From Bacteroidota bacterium (lineage in GTDB: Bacteria > Bacteroidota > Bacteroidia > Cytophagales > Cyclobacteriaceae), in assembly GCA_018266055.1 (NCBI GenBank), contig JAFDYT010000021.1, positions 1 to 64,000 on the forward strand: DNA of 64,000 nucleotides, given 5' to 3'. Within the stretch, counting starts at the first letter, position 1; every line of letters begins with the position of its first letter. The position numbers and the translations under genes are program-made. Shown here piece by piece: positions 41,496-49,190 of this stretch. The notes below the pieces were generated by a model, which was not told the DNA's origin, made no database searches, and saw nothing but the letters and a program-made list of their open reading frames with translations.

Positions 41496-43915
41496 AAGAG
41501 AGAATGAAAATATTTTTTCGGAAGGAAGCTGCGCATGGCCTTGCGTTTCTTGTTGTCTGGCTTGGTGTGCGCGGCTACGAATGGATGAGCGTGAGCTCGC
41601 GTGTTCAAAATTCCTGGCTTGAACTAAATGGGTTGCTCTACGACTTTGCCATCGGTTTGCCAATACTATTTTTGGTTTTCGCAACCGCAAGTATTGTTTC
41701 AGCAGCGAATGTAAAACTGGGGCGTGTCGTTTCGCTTTCTCTTTTCACCCTTGCATTGATATTCCATTTTGCGGTGACACAATATTTTGTAGTCACGCTG
41801 CTGCCTTTATCCTCCGATTTGTTTGGCTATTCAATCGACGACATGTTGACTACCGTGAGTTCGTCAGGAAGTATTGGAATTGGCGGATCGCTATTCTTTA
41901 TCGCGTTGATCGGCGTATTCTTTTATCTTATTTATTATTTCAGCCATAAACCAGCCATTGAAAGAGTCAGCATTCCATTGGCACTCTTGTTTTCGGTGAG
42001 TGGATTTTTCTTGATGGTATTTCCCATCCAACCTTCGGCAGAAGATTTTGAGCATGATGTGGAGTATTATCTCTCAGTGAATAAAATCGACTACCTGATT
42101 AAGCAGACCAATCGCTTTCTTTCAGAACAAAAAGCGGAGATAACTTTTGCCAAAGACGAATATCCTTTTCTTCATAAAATAAATTATGAAGATCCGATCG
42201 GCAGATACGTGAATCCCTCGAAGGAACTTCCCAACATCGTATTCATTGTGGTGGAAGGTTTGGGTCGCGATTTTGTGGGAAGCGATGCGCCATTCAAAGG
42301 CTTTACTCCTTTTCTGGATTCGTTAACAACCAAGAGCCTTTACTGGAAAAATGCACTCAGCAATGCCGGGCGAACGTTTGGCGCACCGCCGAGTATTCTC
42401 GGGTCACTCCCGTATGGAAGGAGCGGAGTCATGAACTATGGAACGGCTCTTCCCGATCACCAGACGATCATATCGTTGTTAAAACCTTATGGTTATCGCT
42501 CGAATTTTTTTTACGGAGGCAATCCCAATTTTGATAACCTCGATCTTTTCCTTGAGCGTCAGGGGATAGACCAGTTCATCAATGAATCAAATTTTTCTGA
42601 CTCGGTAAAAATTAATAAAGCCACTTCAGCCTGGGGGTATACTGACCGCGATGTTTTCAGCGCAGCAACAAAAGCAATCAAAAAAGAATCAGGTCCACGA
42701 CTGGATATTTTTCTGACGCTTTCTACACACGAGCCTTTTGTATGCCCGGATGAGAGGATAAAGATGAAGGCCGATCAACGTATTGAATTGTTGCCTTCTT
42801 CCATTAAAACGGAGGTGATGGCCAATAAAAATATTTTTGAATGCTTGCTATACACCGACAACGCTATTCGTGAGTTGATGAAGGCTTACCAACGAAGAGC
42901 CGATTTTGCCAATACTATTTTTATTATCACCGGCGATCATAGACTCATTCCAATGCCATCTGAAAATAAAATCAAGCGCTTCCATGTGCCATTGATCGTC
43001 TATTCACCGTTGATCGCAAAGCCTCATGTGTTTTCTTCGCTGGCTATTCATTCGGCAATTACTCCTACGCTGTTGGGTTTGCTTCACGATAAGTCGGGCC
43101 TACGTTTTCCTGACGAAATGCCGTTCATTTCTGAAGCTCTCGTGGCGGATAGCCTTCTCAGCAGCAACCTTGACCTTCCCTTAATTCGAAACAAAAATTC
43201 CGTAACTGAATACGTCGAAGGAAATTATTTTCTTTCCGATGACCGCCTTTATACGATTGAAGATAATCTGACGCTGAACCCGTTGTCAAATCCGGAAGTG
43301 AAAGCCAGACTGAAAAAGAAACTCGCCGACTTTCAGCGTAAAAGCATTTTCGCTTTGGATAATAATCGCCTTGATAAATTGGGCAATAGCCACAAGGCAA
43401 ATGCATTTGTGTTGACAAAGGAAGAAGAGCAATACCTAGTCAGTGAACATACCGAGTCGATGAACCCTGAGCAACAATTTGAGAAGGCACGTACGCTGGC
43501 TTTCGCAAAAGAATACGGCAAGAGCCGGAGTTTCGTCAAACAGCTGTTGAACAAGAGCCCCAATTTTCACGATGCTAGGATATTGATGGCTCGCACCTAC
43601 GGTTGGGAAAAACAATACGACAGCGCAGAAAAATACATTAAGCAGGTAATTCACCGTGCACCAGCATATGCCGACGCCTATGTTGCACTGGCGGATGTAG
43701 AGTACTGGCGCGGCGCATCTGCGAAATCACTCCAGGCTTCTGACTCAGGCTTGCTCGTAAGCGGAGCCAATCCTGATCTCATGATACGGAAGGCAAGGTC
43801 CTTGTCGGCGATGGGGAAAAATCACGAAGCAAAGTTGTTGGTTGAGTCTGTCTTAAGGAATGGTTCGCGCGATGAGATTGCGCTTGATTTGGAAAGGAGA
43901 TTAAAGAATGAATGA
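41492..43915 (+). CDS. LTA-synthase-like AlkP-superfamily transferase with C-terminal TPRs
   Basis: An inner-membrane protein with about five helices in residues 12-180 and an alkaline-phosphatase/sulfatase-fold domain facing the periplasm (about 245-560). Metal and catalytic positions follow the LtaS plan: Glu255 in IVFIVVEGLGRDF, candidate nucleophile Thr295 in NAGRTFGAPPS, HEPF, and TGDHR near 475. The enzymes of this group move phosphoglycerol or phosphoethanolamine onto glycans. Unusually, residues from about 650 on form TPR-like repeats (GKSRSFVKQLLNKSPNFHDARILMART, YDSAEKYIKQVIHRAPAYADAYVALADVEYW), very similar to the TPRs of the next gene. Confidence 0.85.
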   Translation: MKERMKIFFRKEAAHGLAFLVVWLGVRGYEWMSVSSRVQNSWLELNGLLYDFAIGLPILFLVFATASIVSAANVKLGRVVSLSLFTLALIFHFAVTQYFVVTLLPLSSDLFGYSIDDMLTTVSSSGSIGIGGSLFFIALIGVFFYLIYYFSHKPAIERVSIPLALLFSVSGFFLMVFPIQPSAEDFEHDVEYYLSVNKIDYLIKQTNRFLSEQKAEITFAKDEYPFLHKINYEDPIGRYVNPSKELPNIVFIVVEGLGRDFVGSDAPFKGFTPFLDSLTTKSLYWKNALSNAGRTFGAPPSILGSLPYGRSGVMNYGTALPDHQTIISLLKPYGYRSNFFYGGNPNFDNLDLFLERQGIDQFINESNFSDSVKINKATSAWGYTDRDVFSAATKAIKKESGPRLDIFLTLSTHEPFVCPDERIKMKADQRIELLPSSIKTEVMANKNIFECLLYTDNAIRELMKAYQRRADFANTIFIITGDHRLIPMPSENKIKRFHVPLIVYSPLIAKPHVFSSLAIHSAITPTLLGLLHDKSGLRFPDEMPFISEALVADSLLSSNLDLPLIRNKNSVTEYVEGNYFLSDDRLYTIEDNLTLNPLSNPEVKARLKKKLADFQRKSIFALDNNRLDKLGNSHKANAFVLTKEEEQYLVSEHTESMNPEQQFEKARTLAFAKEYGKSRSFVKQLLNKSPNFHDARILMARTYGWEKQYDSAEKYIKQVIHRAPAYADAYVALADVEYWRGASAKSLQASDSGLLVSGANPDLMIRKARSLSAMGKNHEAKLLVESVLRNGSRDEIALDLERRLKNE

Positions 43916-45176
43916 TATGCGAAGGATAATTGGTTTGCTATTGATTTTAGTTTCGTTCACGTTTGGCGCGCATGCGCAAAGCTGGAAACAATTGAATGTT
44001 GACGAGCTTTTTGTAAAGGCACGCAAAACTGCCTTTGAGGGAAACCGTGAAGAAGCTCGCGCCATGCTCAACGAGATTCTGGATAGAAGTCCGGATTACT
44101 TTGAGGTGCGCGTATTTCTTGCACGCACGTATGCGTGGGATCAGCAGCGCGATAAGGCACGCGAAGAATTGAAGAAGGTGCTGGCAAAATCTCCAAACCT
44201 GGAAGATGCACTCAGCGCCTTGTGCGATGTAGAGATGTGGGATGAACAATACAATCAGGCTTTGGCCACAGCCAATCAAGCATTGCAACATTACAAGAAC
44301 GCCGAAGACTTTCTATACAAGAAGGCAGTGATTCTTTACCAACTCAAACGAACCAAAGAAGCGTCTGCAATAATCGAACGCCTATTGGAAATAAATCCGG
44401 CGCATGCAAAGGGAAATCAATTGAAACAAAACCTGAAAGCCGCTGGCTTAAAATATATTGCTGGAGTTATCTATAGTGCTGATGTATTTAGCCGCACATT
44501 CAACCCAGCGCAATATCTTTCGGCGCAGCTGGCGCGTGAGTTTTCCTGGGGCTCGGCCATTGTGCGAATGAATTATTCCAACCGCTTTCAATCAAGCGGC
44601 GTTCAGTCAGAGATAGATCTTTATCCGCGGATAGCGAACGGAGTGTATGCGTATCTGAATTACGGTTATGCCAATAGCGCGTTGTTTCCTGATCATCGCT
44701 TTGGCGGAGAAGTGTATTCCAAACTGCCAAAAAGTTTTGAAGCATCGGCAGGCATGCGCTATCTGAATTTTGGATCGGGCAATACTGTCGCCATCTACAC
44801 GGGATCGGTGGGATGGTATGTGAAAGATTATTGGGTGTCGTTCCGTCCTTACATTACACCGGGAAATGCTGGTTCGTCCTTCTCTTCATCGCTTTCGCTG
44901 CGTTGCTATTTTCAGGACGGTGACAATTACCTCGGCATAACAGGCGGTTTTGGATTTTCACCCGACGACAGAAAAGTTCAAAGCTCTAGCGGCTTGAGTA
45001 CAGAAGGAATTTATTTATTGAAATCTCAGCGGATTGGATTGCAATGGCAGAAGACCTTTACGCACCAACTGTTTCTTTCGGTGAATGTGAATGTATCACG
45101 TCAGGAATTGTCGTTCGACAGGGGAAACTATGTGTGGATCACCAGCCCCCAGGTAACCTTGCGTAAGCGATTCTAG
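43908..45176 (+). CDS. TPR protein with YaiO-type outer-membrane beta-barrel
   Basis: A signal peptide (MRRIIGLLLILVSFTFGAHA, starting at the ATG at 43917; an ATG at 43908 is also in frame) is followed by about four TPR units (25-170; REEARAMLNEILDRSPDYFEVRVFLARTYAWDQ) and a C-terminal beta-barrel (about 180-422) ending in LRKRF with terminal Phe. The barrel fits the YaiO family. TPR-plus-barrel is the same architecture as PgaA, the outer-membrane exporter of poly-GlcNAc. In E. coli, yaiO lies beside the GT2 gene yaiP, which supports a polysaccharide-linked role. The start overlaps the preceding gene. Confidence 0.88.
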   Translation: MNDMRRIIGLLLILVSFTFGAHAQSWKQLNVDELFVKARKTAFEGNREEARAMLNEILDRSPDYFEVRVFLARTYAWDQQRDKAREELKKVLAKSPNLEDALSALCDVEMWDEQYNQALATANQALQHYKNAEDFLYKKAVILYQLKRTKEASAIIERLLEINPAHAKGNQLKQNLKAAGLKYIAGVIYSADVFSRTFNPAQYLSAQLAREFSWGSAIVRMNYSNRFQSSGVQSEIDLYPRIANGVYAYLNYGYANSALFPDHRFGGEVYSKLPKSFEASAGMRYLNFGSGNTVAIYTGSVGWYVKDYWVSFRPYITPGNAGSSFSSSLSLRCYFQDGDNYLGITGGFGFSPDDRKVQSSSGLSTEGIYLLKSQRIGLQWQKTFTHQLFLSVNVNVSRQELSFDRGNYVWITSPQVTLRKRF

Positions 45177-45180
45177 AGAA

Positions 45181-45798
45181 TTAATAATTGCGATCGGTAT
45201 CGAGGCGCAGCACCAAGTGAAATCCCACGTTGAGTGCTTCTTCTACTTTTACAAGCCCCATCATTCGCTTCGGTGGTTGTAAATTAAAATCGCTGAAGGT
45301 AAAGTCACGTCCACCTTTCAGGTGAATTAGACCTGTGGGCATAGCTTCTATGGTACAATCCATTTCGAATAACTTGGTTGTTCCACCCAGTGAAATCTTG
45401 ACGATGCCTTTGAATTTCTCTTCTTTATTACCGTACCGCGGCGCCCGTTCGAAAGAAATAAAATCGATAACGATGGCCGGATAACTTTTTGAATTGATGG
45501 TCTTTCTGAAATCCGAAGTCATCATGGCCATGCCGCAATCGAAGCTGGACGCATCAAGTGCGACAGATCCTTTTACAAAAACAGGACGTACATTCTTTCC
45601 ACCTTCGTGTAATACCAGTGTGTCTTTGCCGATGTAGTGGGGGATGGCGCATTTAAACGAGTTAAGGTTCGTCTTGCCGTCAATGATGAGCTGACTGGTG
45701 GGTTGCACAATAAGGCGGTGCACGAGCACAGCATTTTCGCTGCCTCGCAGCGAATACGAAAGCATTAGGATGAAGACGAAGATCGTGGTGATACGCAT
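45181..45798 (-). CDS. YceI family secreted protein (copy 1)
   Basis: A lipocalin-like YceI-fold protein with a signal peptide (MRITTIFVFILMLSYSLRG). The family binds isoprenoid-type lipids in the periplasm in characterised members. Visible family features are the first strand region (VQPTSQLIIDGKTNLNSFKC), the MMTSDFRKTINSKSYPAIVIDF segment and a C-terminal FTFSDFNLQPPKRMMGLVKVEEALNVGFHLVL. The 205-residue length is normal. It lies behind a terminator from the barrel gene. A second YceI protein is encoded at 47466-48053. Confidence 0.85.
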   Translation of the reverse strand: MRITTIFVFILMLSYSLRGSENAVLVHRLIVQPTSQLIIDGKTNLNSFKCAIPHYIGKDTLVLHEGGKNVRPVFVKGSVALDASSFDCGMAMMTSDFRKTINSKSYPAIVIDFISFERAPRYGNKEEKFKGIVKISLGGTTKLFEMDCTIEAMPTGLIHLKGGRDFTFSDFNLQPPKRMMGLVKVEEALNVGFHLVLRLDTDRNY

Positions 45799-45829
45799 TG
45801 CACTACAAAATTAGAGATTGAATAAGTAC

Positions 45830-45863
45830 AAAAAAAGTCCGGCCAACCCGAAGGCTGGCCGGA
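45830..45863 (-). terminator. Rho-independent terminator of the YceI-barrel operon
   Basis: On the minus strand the 8-bp stem TCCGGCCA / TGGCCGGA (arms 45856-45863 and 45838-45845) is followed by CTTTTTTT. It lies 26 bases past the barrel-protein stop and separates this operon from YceI copy 1. Confidence 0.85.
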
Positions 45864-45888
45864 ACTCACTTAATTAAAAACAAAACTA

Positions 45889-47436
45889 TTAGAAACCTAT
45901 GATACCTTGTACTACCCAGCCATTAAATTGGCCACCGGATAAGATGTTATCGGTAGGGAATTTGTTATAGGTCTGAGTTACGTATTCGCCTTTGAAAAGA
46001 ACATTGCGGGTGATGAACCAGCCAGCGCCGAAAGCAACGCGGTCGATAGAGATATCCACTCTTGTTCCTTGATTGATGTTGGCGGCTGATGTGCTTTGTC
46101 CGAATACACCTGTACCTGACACAGTGTTATATTTCGCACCTACATAGTATTTTTCATTTTGACCGAAGCGATAGATAAGGTCAGCTTCGATTTGAGTGAA
46201 CGTGCGGTTAGGCAATTTGCTGATAGTAAGATTTCCGGGCACGCCGTTGTAAGACAAAGTAGGGTTGCTGTATTTGATCTCACCGTTTTCTACCTGGCTA
46301 TTGCCTGAAGTGGTTTCATACGTTCCAAATAATTCAAGTCCACCAACTTTTACGAACGGGTTGATCATGATGGAAGTAACGTTGTCTTTGAAACCAGGAT
46401 TGTAACGACCTGAGAATGGATTGCCGGTCAAAGTAGCAGCGGTGTTTTCCATTACATATTGATAGTTTGAGCCAGTGCGGTCGCCACCATACAAGGTGTT
46501 GCTGATAGAAGATGCAGTGGTATAGAATGAACCGGTTAAACGGAAGCGATTGTTGTTCTCAAATTTTTTGTCGTAACCGAATTTACCATAAATAGAAGGT
46601 TTGCGATCGCCAGGTTTTGACACACTACCTTGAATTTCACCGTCAGTCATGGCCATCATTGCAATGAAGCCTGATTTTTGCCAGTACAATTCTGCGCCGA
46701 TTTCAGTAGTGAAGGCATCCATGATGTTATTTTCCATGAAAGGATTGTACATCGCGTTACCGCCGTCGCTTCTTCTGAAGTGAGCATCACCGTAGTTGAT
46801 TTCCATGTGACCCACTTTTAAGGTAAGGTTTTTCCAAAGTTTATTAAGGAATTCGCTGCCCATGAAGCCTACTTTGTCAATTTGGAAGTAGCCACCTTTT
46901 ACCCAAAATTCATTGTGGTGGTGAGATGACATATAAGACACCAAACTAACACGAACACCGTCTGCCAATTGTGCATCGATATTGAAATTGGCCATAGCTA
47001 ACGGAAAGCCAGGGGCCATCTGATACACTTGGTTTGTGTTGGTGTAGGTGGTGTTTGTAGTTGTGTTGATATATCCGCCATAAACGTTACCATCAGGAAC
47101 AACATTTGCTACAGTGGTACCACTACCATCCAATTTAGTGTTGAAAATACCTGTGCCAACACCGGTTTCATAGAGTGAAGTAGTACCAGACAAGATAGCC
47201 CGAGCAGCGTTCTTATGACTTAAATTCTGATATCCTTGTGTAAAGTTGGCGCCAAAACGAATCTTCAATCCGTCAAAGGGAACGGTATCTACCTTGGAGG
47301 TTTCATAGACATTCACCCCTCTTTTATCATAAGGACGGAAGTACTGGATATTGGGCTGGGTCTGGGCCCATACCCCTACAACGCTAAGCAACAACGCAGC
47401 TAGCGTAATGGATGATTTTAATAGTTTAGCTTTCAT
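45889..47436 (-). CDS. Outer-membrane beta-barrel (porin-like) protein
   Basis: A signal peptide (LLKSSITLAALLLSVVGVWAQ) precedes a 490-residue beta-rich sequence of alternating hydrophobic strands with Asn/Gly/Tyr-rich turns (LKIRFGANFTQGYQNL, YHEFW-like, RLTGSFYTTASSI, YVGAKYNTVSGTG), and the protein ends FNGWVVQGIIGF with a terminal Phe, the outer-membrane insertion signal. I do not recognise a specific porin family. It is 29 bases downstream of the YceI copy 2 gene and clearly cotranscribed with it. Confidence 0.8.
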   Translation of the reverse strand: MKAKLLKSSITLAALLLSVVGVWAQTQPNIQYFRPYDKRGVNVYETSKVDTVPFDGLKIRFGANFTQGYQNLSHKNAARAILSGTTSLYETGVGTGIFNTKLDGSGTTVANVVPDGNVYGGYINTTTNTTYTNTNQVYQMAPGFPLAMANFNIDAQLADGVRVSLVSYMSSHHHNEFWVKGGYFQIDKVGFMGSEFLNKLWKNLTLKVGHMEINYGDAHFRRSDGGNAMYNPFMENNIMDAFTTEIGAELYWQKSGFIAMMAMTDGEIQGSVSKPGDRKPSIYGKFGYDKKFENNNRFRLTGSFYTTASSISNTLYGGDRTGSNYQYVMENTAATLTGNPFSGRYNPGFKDNVTSIMINPFVKVGGLELFGTYETTSGNSQVENGEIKYSNPTLSYNGVPGNLTISKLPNRTFTQIEADLIYRFGQNEKYYVGAKYNTVSGTGVFGQSTSAANINQGTRVDISIDRVAFGAGWFITRNVLFKGEYVTQTYNKFPTDNILSGGQFNGWVVQGIIGF

Positions 47437-47465
47437 AAAAATTTGGTTTTGAGTACAGTCGATAA

Positions 47466-48053
47466 TTAATTTTTAATAGGTGATAGTTGTAGATTAAAAC
47501 TGATAGTGATGTCGTCGCCAGTTTTCACGGTGCCAAACATGAATGTGGGAGGCTCAACCTGATAGTCGCTCATTTTTAGTGCTTTGCTACCTGTGCAGTG
47601 CAAAGAGCCGTTTGCGTTTACTGTACAAGTGGCATCTACTGTGATCGATTTGGTCACTCCTGATATCGTTAAGTTGCCGGTGCATTGAGCAACGTTCTTT
47701 TGAACAGTAGCAGAAGTGACCGTGAAAGTGATCGTCTTAAACTTGTCGGTTTTCAGTGAACTGTAGGCGTTTTTGTCCATCGCGGTGTGAGCGCTTTTCA
47801 AGCTTTGGCTGGCAACGTTGAGTGTAAGCGATTTTACCTGAGTGAGGCTACCATTGGCAGCGGTTTCAAATACAGCTTGAATTTGTGGCTCCAGCGAAGT
47901 CATAGTCCAATTGTGAAGTGTAGAAGTGCCGGCGATCGTCATGTACGACTCTCCGCTTTGTTTGTAATTAGTTTGCGCCCCTGCGGTTCCGGCCAGCAGC
48001 AAGGCAGCAAGGATAAATCCTGGTAACGATGTTTTTGTCTTTATTATTCTCAT
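47466..48053 (-). CDS. YceI family secreted protein (copy 2)
   Basis: A 195-residue YceI protein with signal peptide (PGFILAALLLAGTAGAQ). Family features: MTIAGTSTLHNWTM near the mature N-terminus (the STLHdW motif), the MDKNAYSSLKTDKFKTITFTV segment, GNLTISGVTKSITVDATC, and the C-terminal LKMSDYQVEPPTFMFGTVKTGDDITISFNLQL. It is the first gene of a two-gene operon with the outer-membrane barrel. It probably binds a lipid or other hydrophobic ligand in the periplasm; a functional link with the barrel is suggested by the operon only. Confidence 0.92.
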   Translation of the reverse strand: MRIIKTKTSLPGFILAALLLAGTAGAQTNYKQSGESYMTIAGTSTLHNWTMTSLEPQIQAVFETAANGSLTQVKSLTLNVASQSLKSAHTAMDKNAYSSLKTDKFKTITFTVTSATVQKNVAQCTGNLTISGVTKSITVDATCTVNANGSLHCTGSKALKMSDYQVEPPTFMFGTVKTGDDITISFNLQLSPIKN

Positions 48054-48102
48054 AAGTAGTTGGCGTTTGATTCGAGGTCAAAATTGGGAGTAGAATGTTG
48101 CC

Positions 48103-48121
48103 GATCGAATGACTTTCGATC
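48103..48121. promoter_or_regulatory. Dyad upstream of YceI copy 2
   Basis: GATCGAA-TGACT-TTCGATC is a perfect 7-bp inverted repeat 50 bases upstream of the minus-strand start at 48053. It may be an operator. The rest of the 282-base gap 48054-48335 shows only a small ATGAC/GTCAT hairpin (48176-48189). Confidence 0.3.
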
Positions 48122-48335
48122 TGAAATGGCTTGATTGTTTATACTTTGAAAGATGACCAATGTTTGAAAAACAGAATGACGTTTGTCATAGCTTGGTTTT
48201 TAAGCAATGGCATGAAGAGTGTTAAAACCTTAGTATGACAACGATCACTTTTTTAGGCGTCGAAGATCATGGGCATTTCCTTTTTCATTGTGGATTTTTA
48301 GCTATGGATAAAAATCGAGCATAAACCCCTTTTGT

Positions 48336-48872
48336 ATGAGCTACTACACGACAATCGATCGAAATAAGATGGATGGTCAACTGGTTGACCAGGCCGCAAA
48401 GTTTGTTCAAGGTTCAGGCGATGGCCGAATATCCATGAAAGATGCACGGGCCTTGATGGAATTGGTAAAGGATGGAGACATCATTACCGACGTAGAAAAG
48501 GTAACGGTTGAGTATCTTTTTAAAGCACACAAATGGACTGTGGCGGCCGAGAAATGGTTCCGTCAGGAAATGTTGGCTTTTGAATCCAACAAGAAGCTCA
48601 TCCACCTCACCATCGATGAGCTGTCGACCAAACATTTTGCAACTACCGATGTGTTGAGCGAGCCCGCCGAACAAAAGGCGCGCAAGCATGCCCTAAAGGC
48701 GGCGTCCAATGAAACGAACACCGACCACGATGAAATTGAATTGTGGATTCGTCTTAACGACGGCACTACTGCAAAGGTCTTTTCAAACCTTATTGAATTG
48801 GCAGGCGACTTTGTAGAGCTGCGTGGTGGCTGCACCGTGCCGATGCGGGCGATAGAAAAAGTATTAATCTGA
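48336..48872 (+). CDS. Hypothetical cytosolic protein with an EF-hand-like loop
   Basis: I do not recognise this 178-residue protein. It has no signal peptide or membrane segment. Residues 26-40 (GSGDGRISMKDARAL) and 46-58 (DGDIITDVEKVTV) look like two short EF-hand-like acidic loops followed by helices. The middle is helical and charged, and the C-terminus (DEIELWIRLNDGTTAKVFSNLIELAGDFVELRGGCTVPMRAIEKVLI) is a small beta-rich module. It is monocistronic and convergent with the copper operon. Confidence 0.7.
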   Translation: MSYYTTIDRNKMDGQLVDQAAKFVQGSGDGRISMKDARALMELVKDGDIITDVEKVTVEYLFKAHKWTVAAEKWFRQEMLAFESNKKLIHLTIDELSTKHFATTDVLSEPAEQKARKHALKAASNETNTDHDEIELWIRLNDGTTAKVFSNLIELAGDFVELRGGCTVPMRAIEKVLI

Positions 48873-48910
48873 GAGCGTTAATGAAACACCTCTTATTCTA
48901 TTTCTATCTT

Positions 48911-48946
48911 TAAGAAAATCTGGCCTTTTGCTTATGCATTGGCCAG
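48911..48946 (-). terminator. Possible terminator at the end of the copper operon
   Basis: On the minus strand CTGGCC and GGCCAG (48941-48946 and 48920-48925) form a 6-bp stem with a 15-base loop that contains the stop codon of the HMA chaperone, followed by ATTTTCTT. It is weak but in the right place. Confidence 0.35.
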
Positions 48947-49150
48947 AGCTTCGATCTTAAAACCAACTTTCTCAACGGCGCTGATTATGTCTTGTGATTT
49001 TACGCCGGAGTTGGTAGTCGTTAATATTTTAGCTGGGTTTTGAATATCCACCTTCCAGTTGTCCTTCCCTACAGCCTGATCCAACGCTGCAGTAACTTTG
49101 GCGACACATCCCATGCAGTTAATATTGGTTTTGAATGAAGTAGTTTCCAT
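48932..49150 (-). CDS. HMA-domain copper chaperone (CopZ-like)
   Basis: A 72-residue single heavy-metal-associated domain. The metal site is the CMGC loop (NINCMGC, residues 10-16 or so), in a ferredoxin-like fold; VKSQDIISAVEKVGFKIEAL is the second half. It is expected to carry Cu(I) to the P-type ATPase. It lies 40 bases downstream of the copA-type gene and is the last gene of the copper operon. Confidence 0.9.
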   Translation of the reverse strand: METTSFKTNINCMGCVAKVTAALDQAVGKDNWKVDIQNPAKILTTTNSGVKSQDIISAVEKVGFKIEALANA

Positions 49151-49190
49151 AAATTAAAATTTCTCTAATTCTTTTTGTAAACAACATAGT

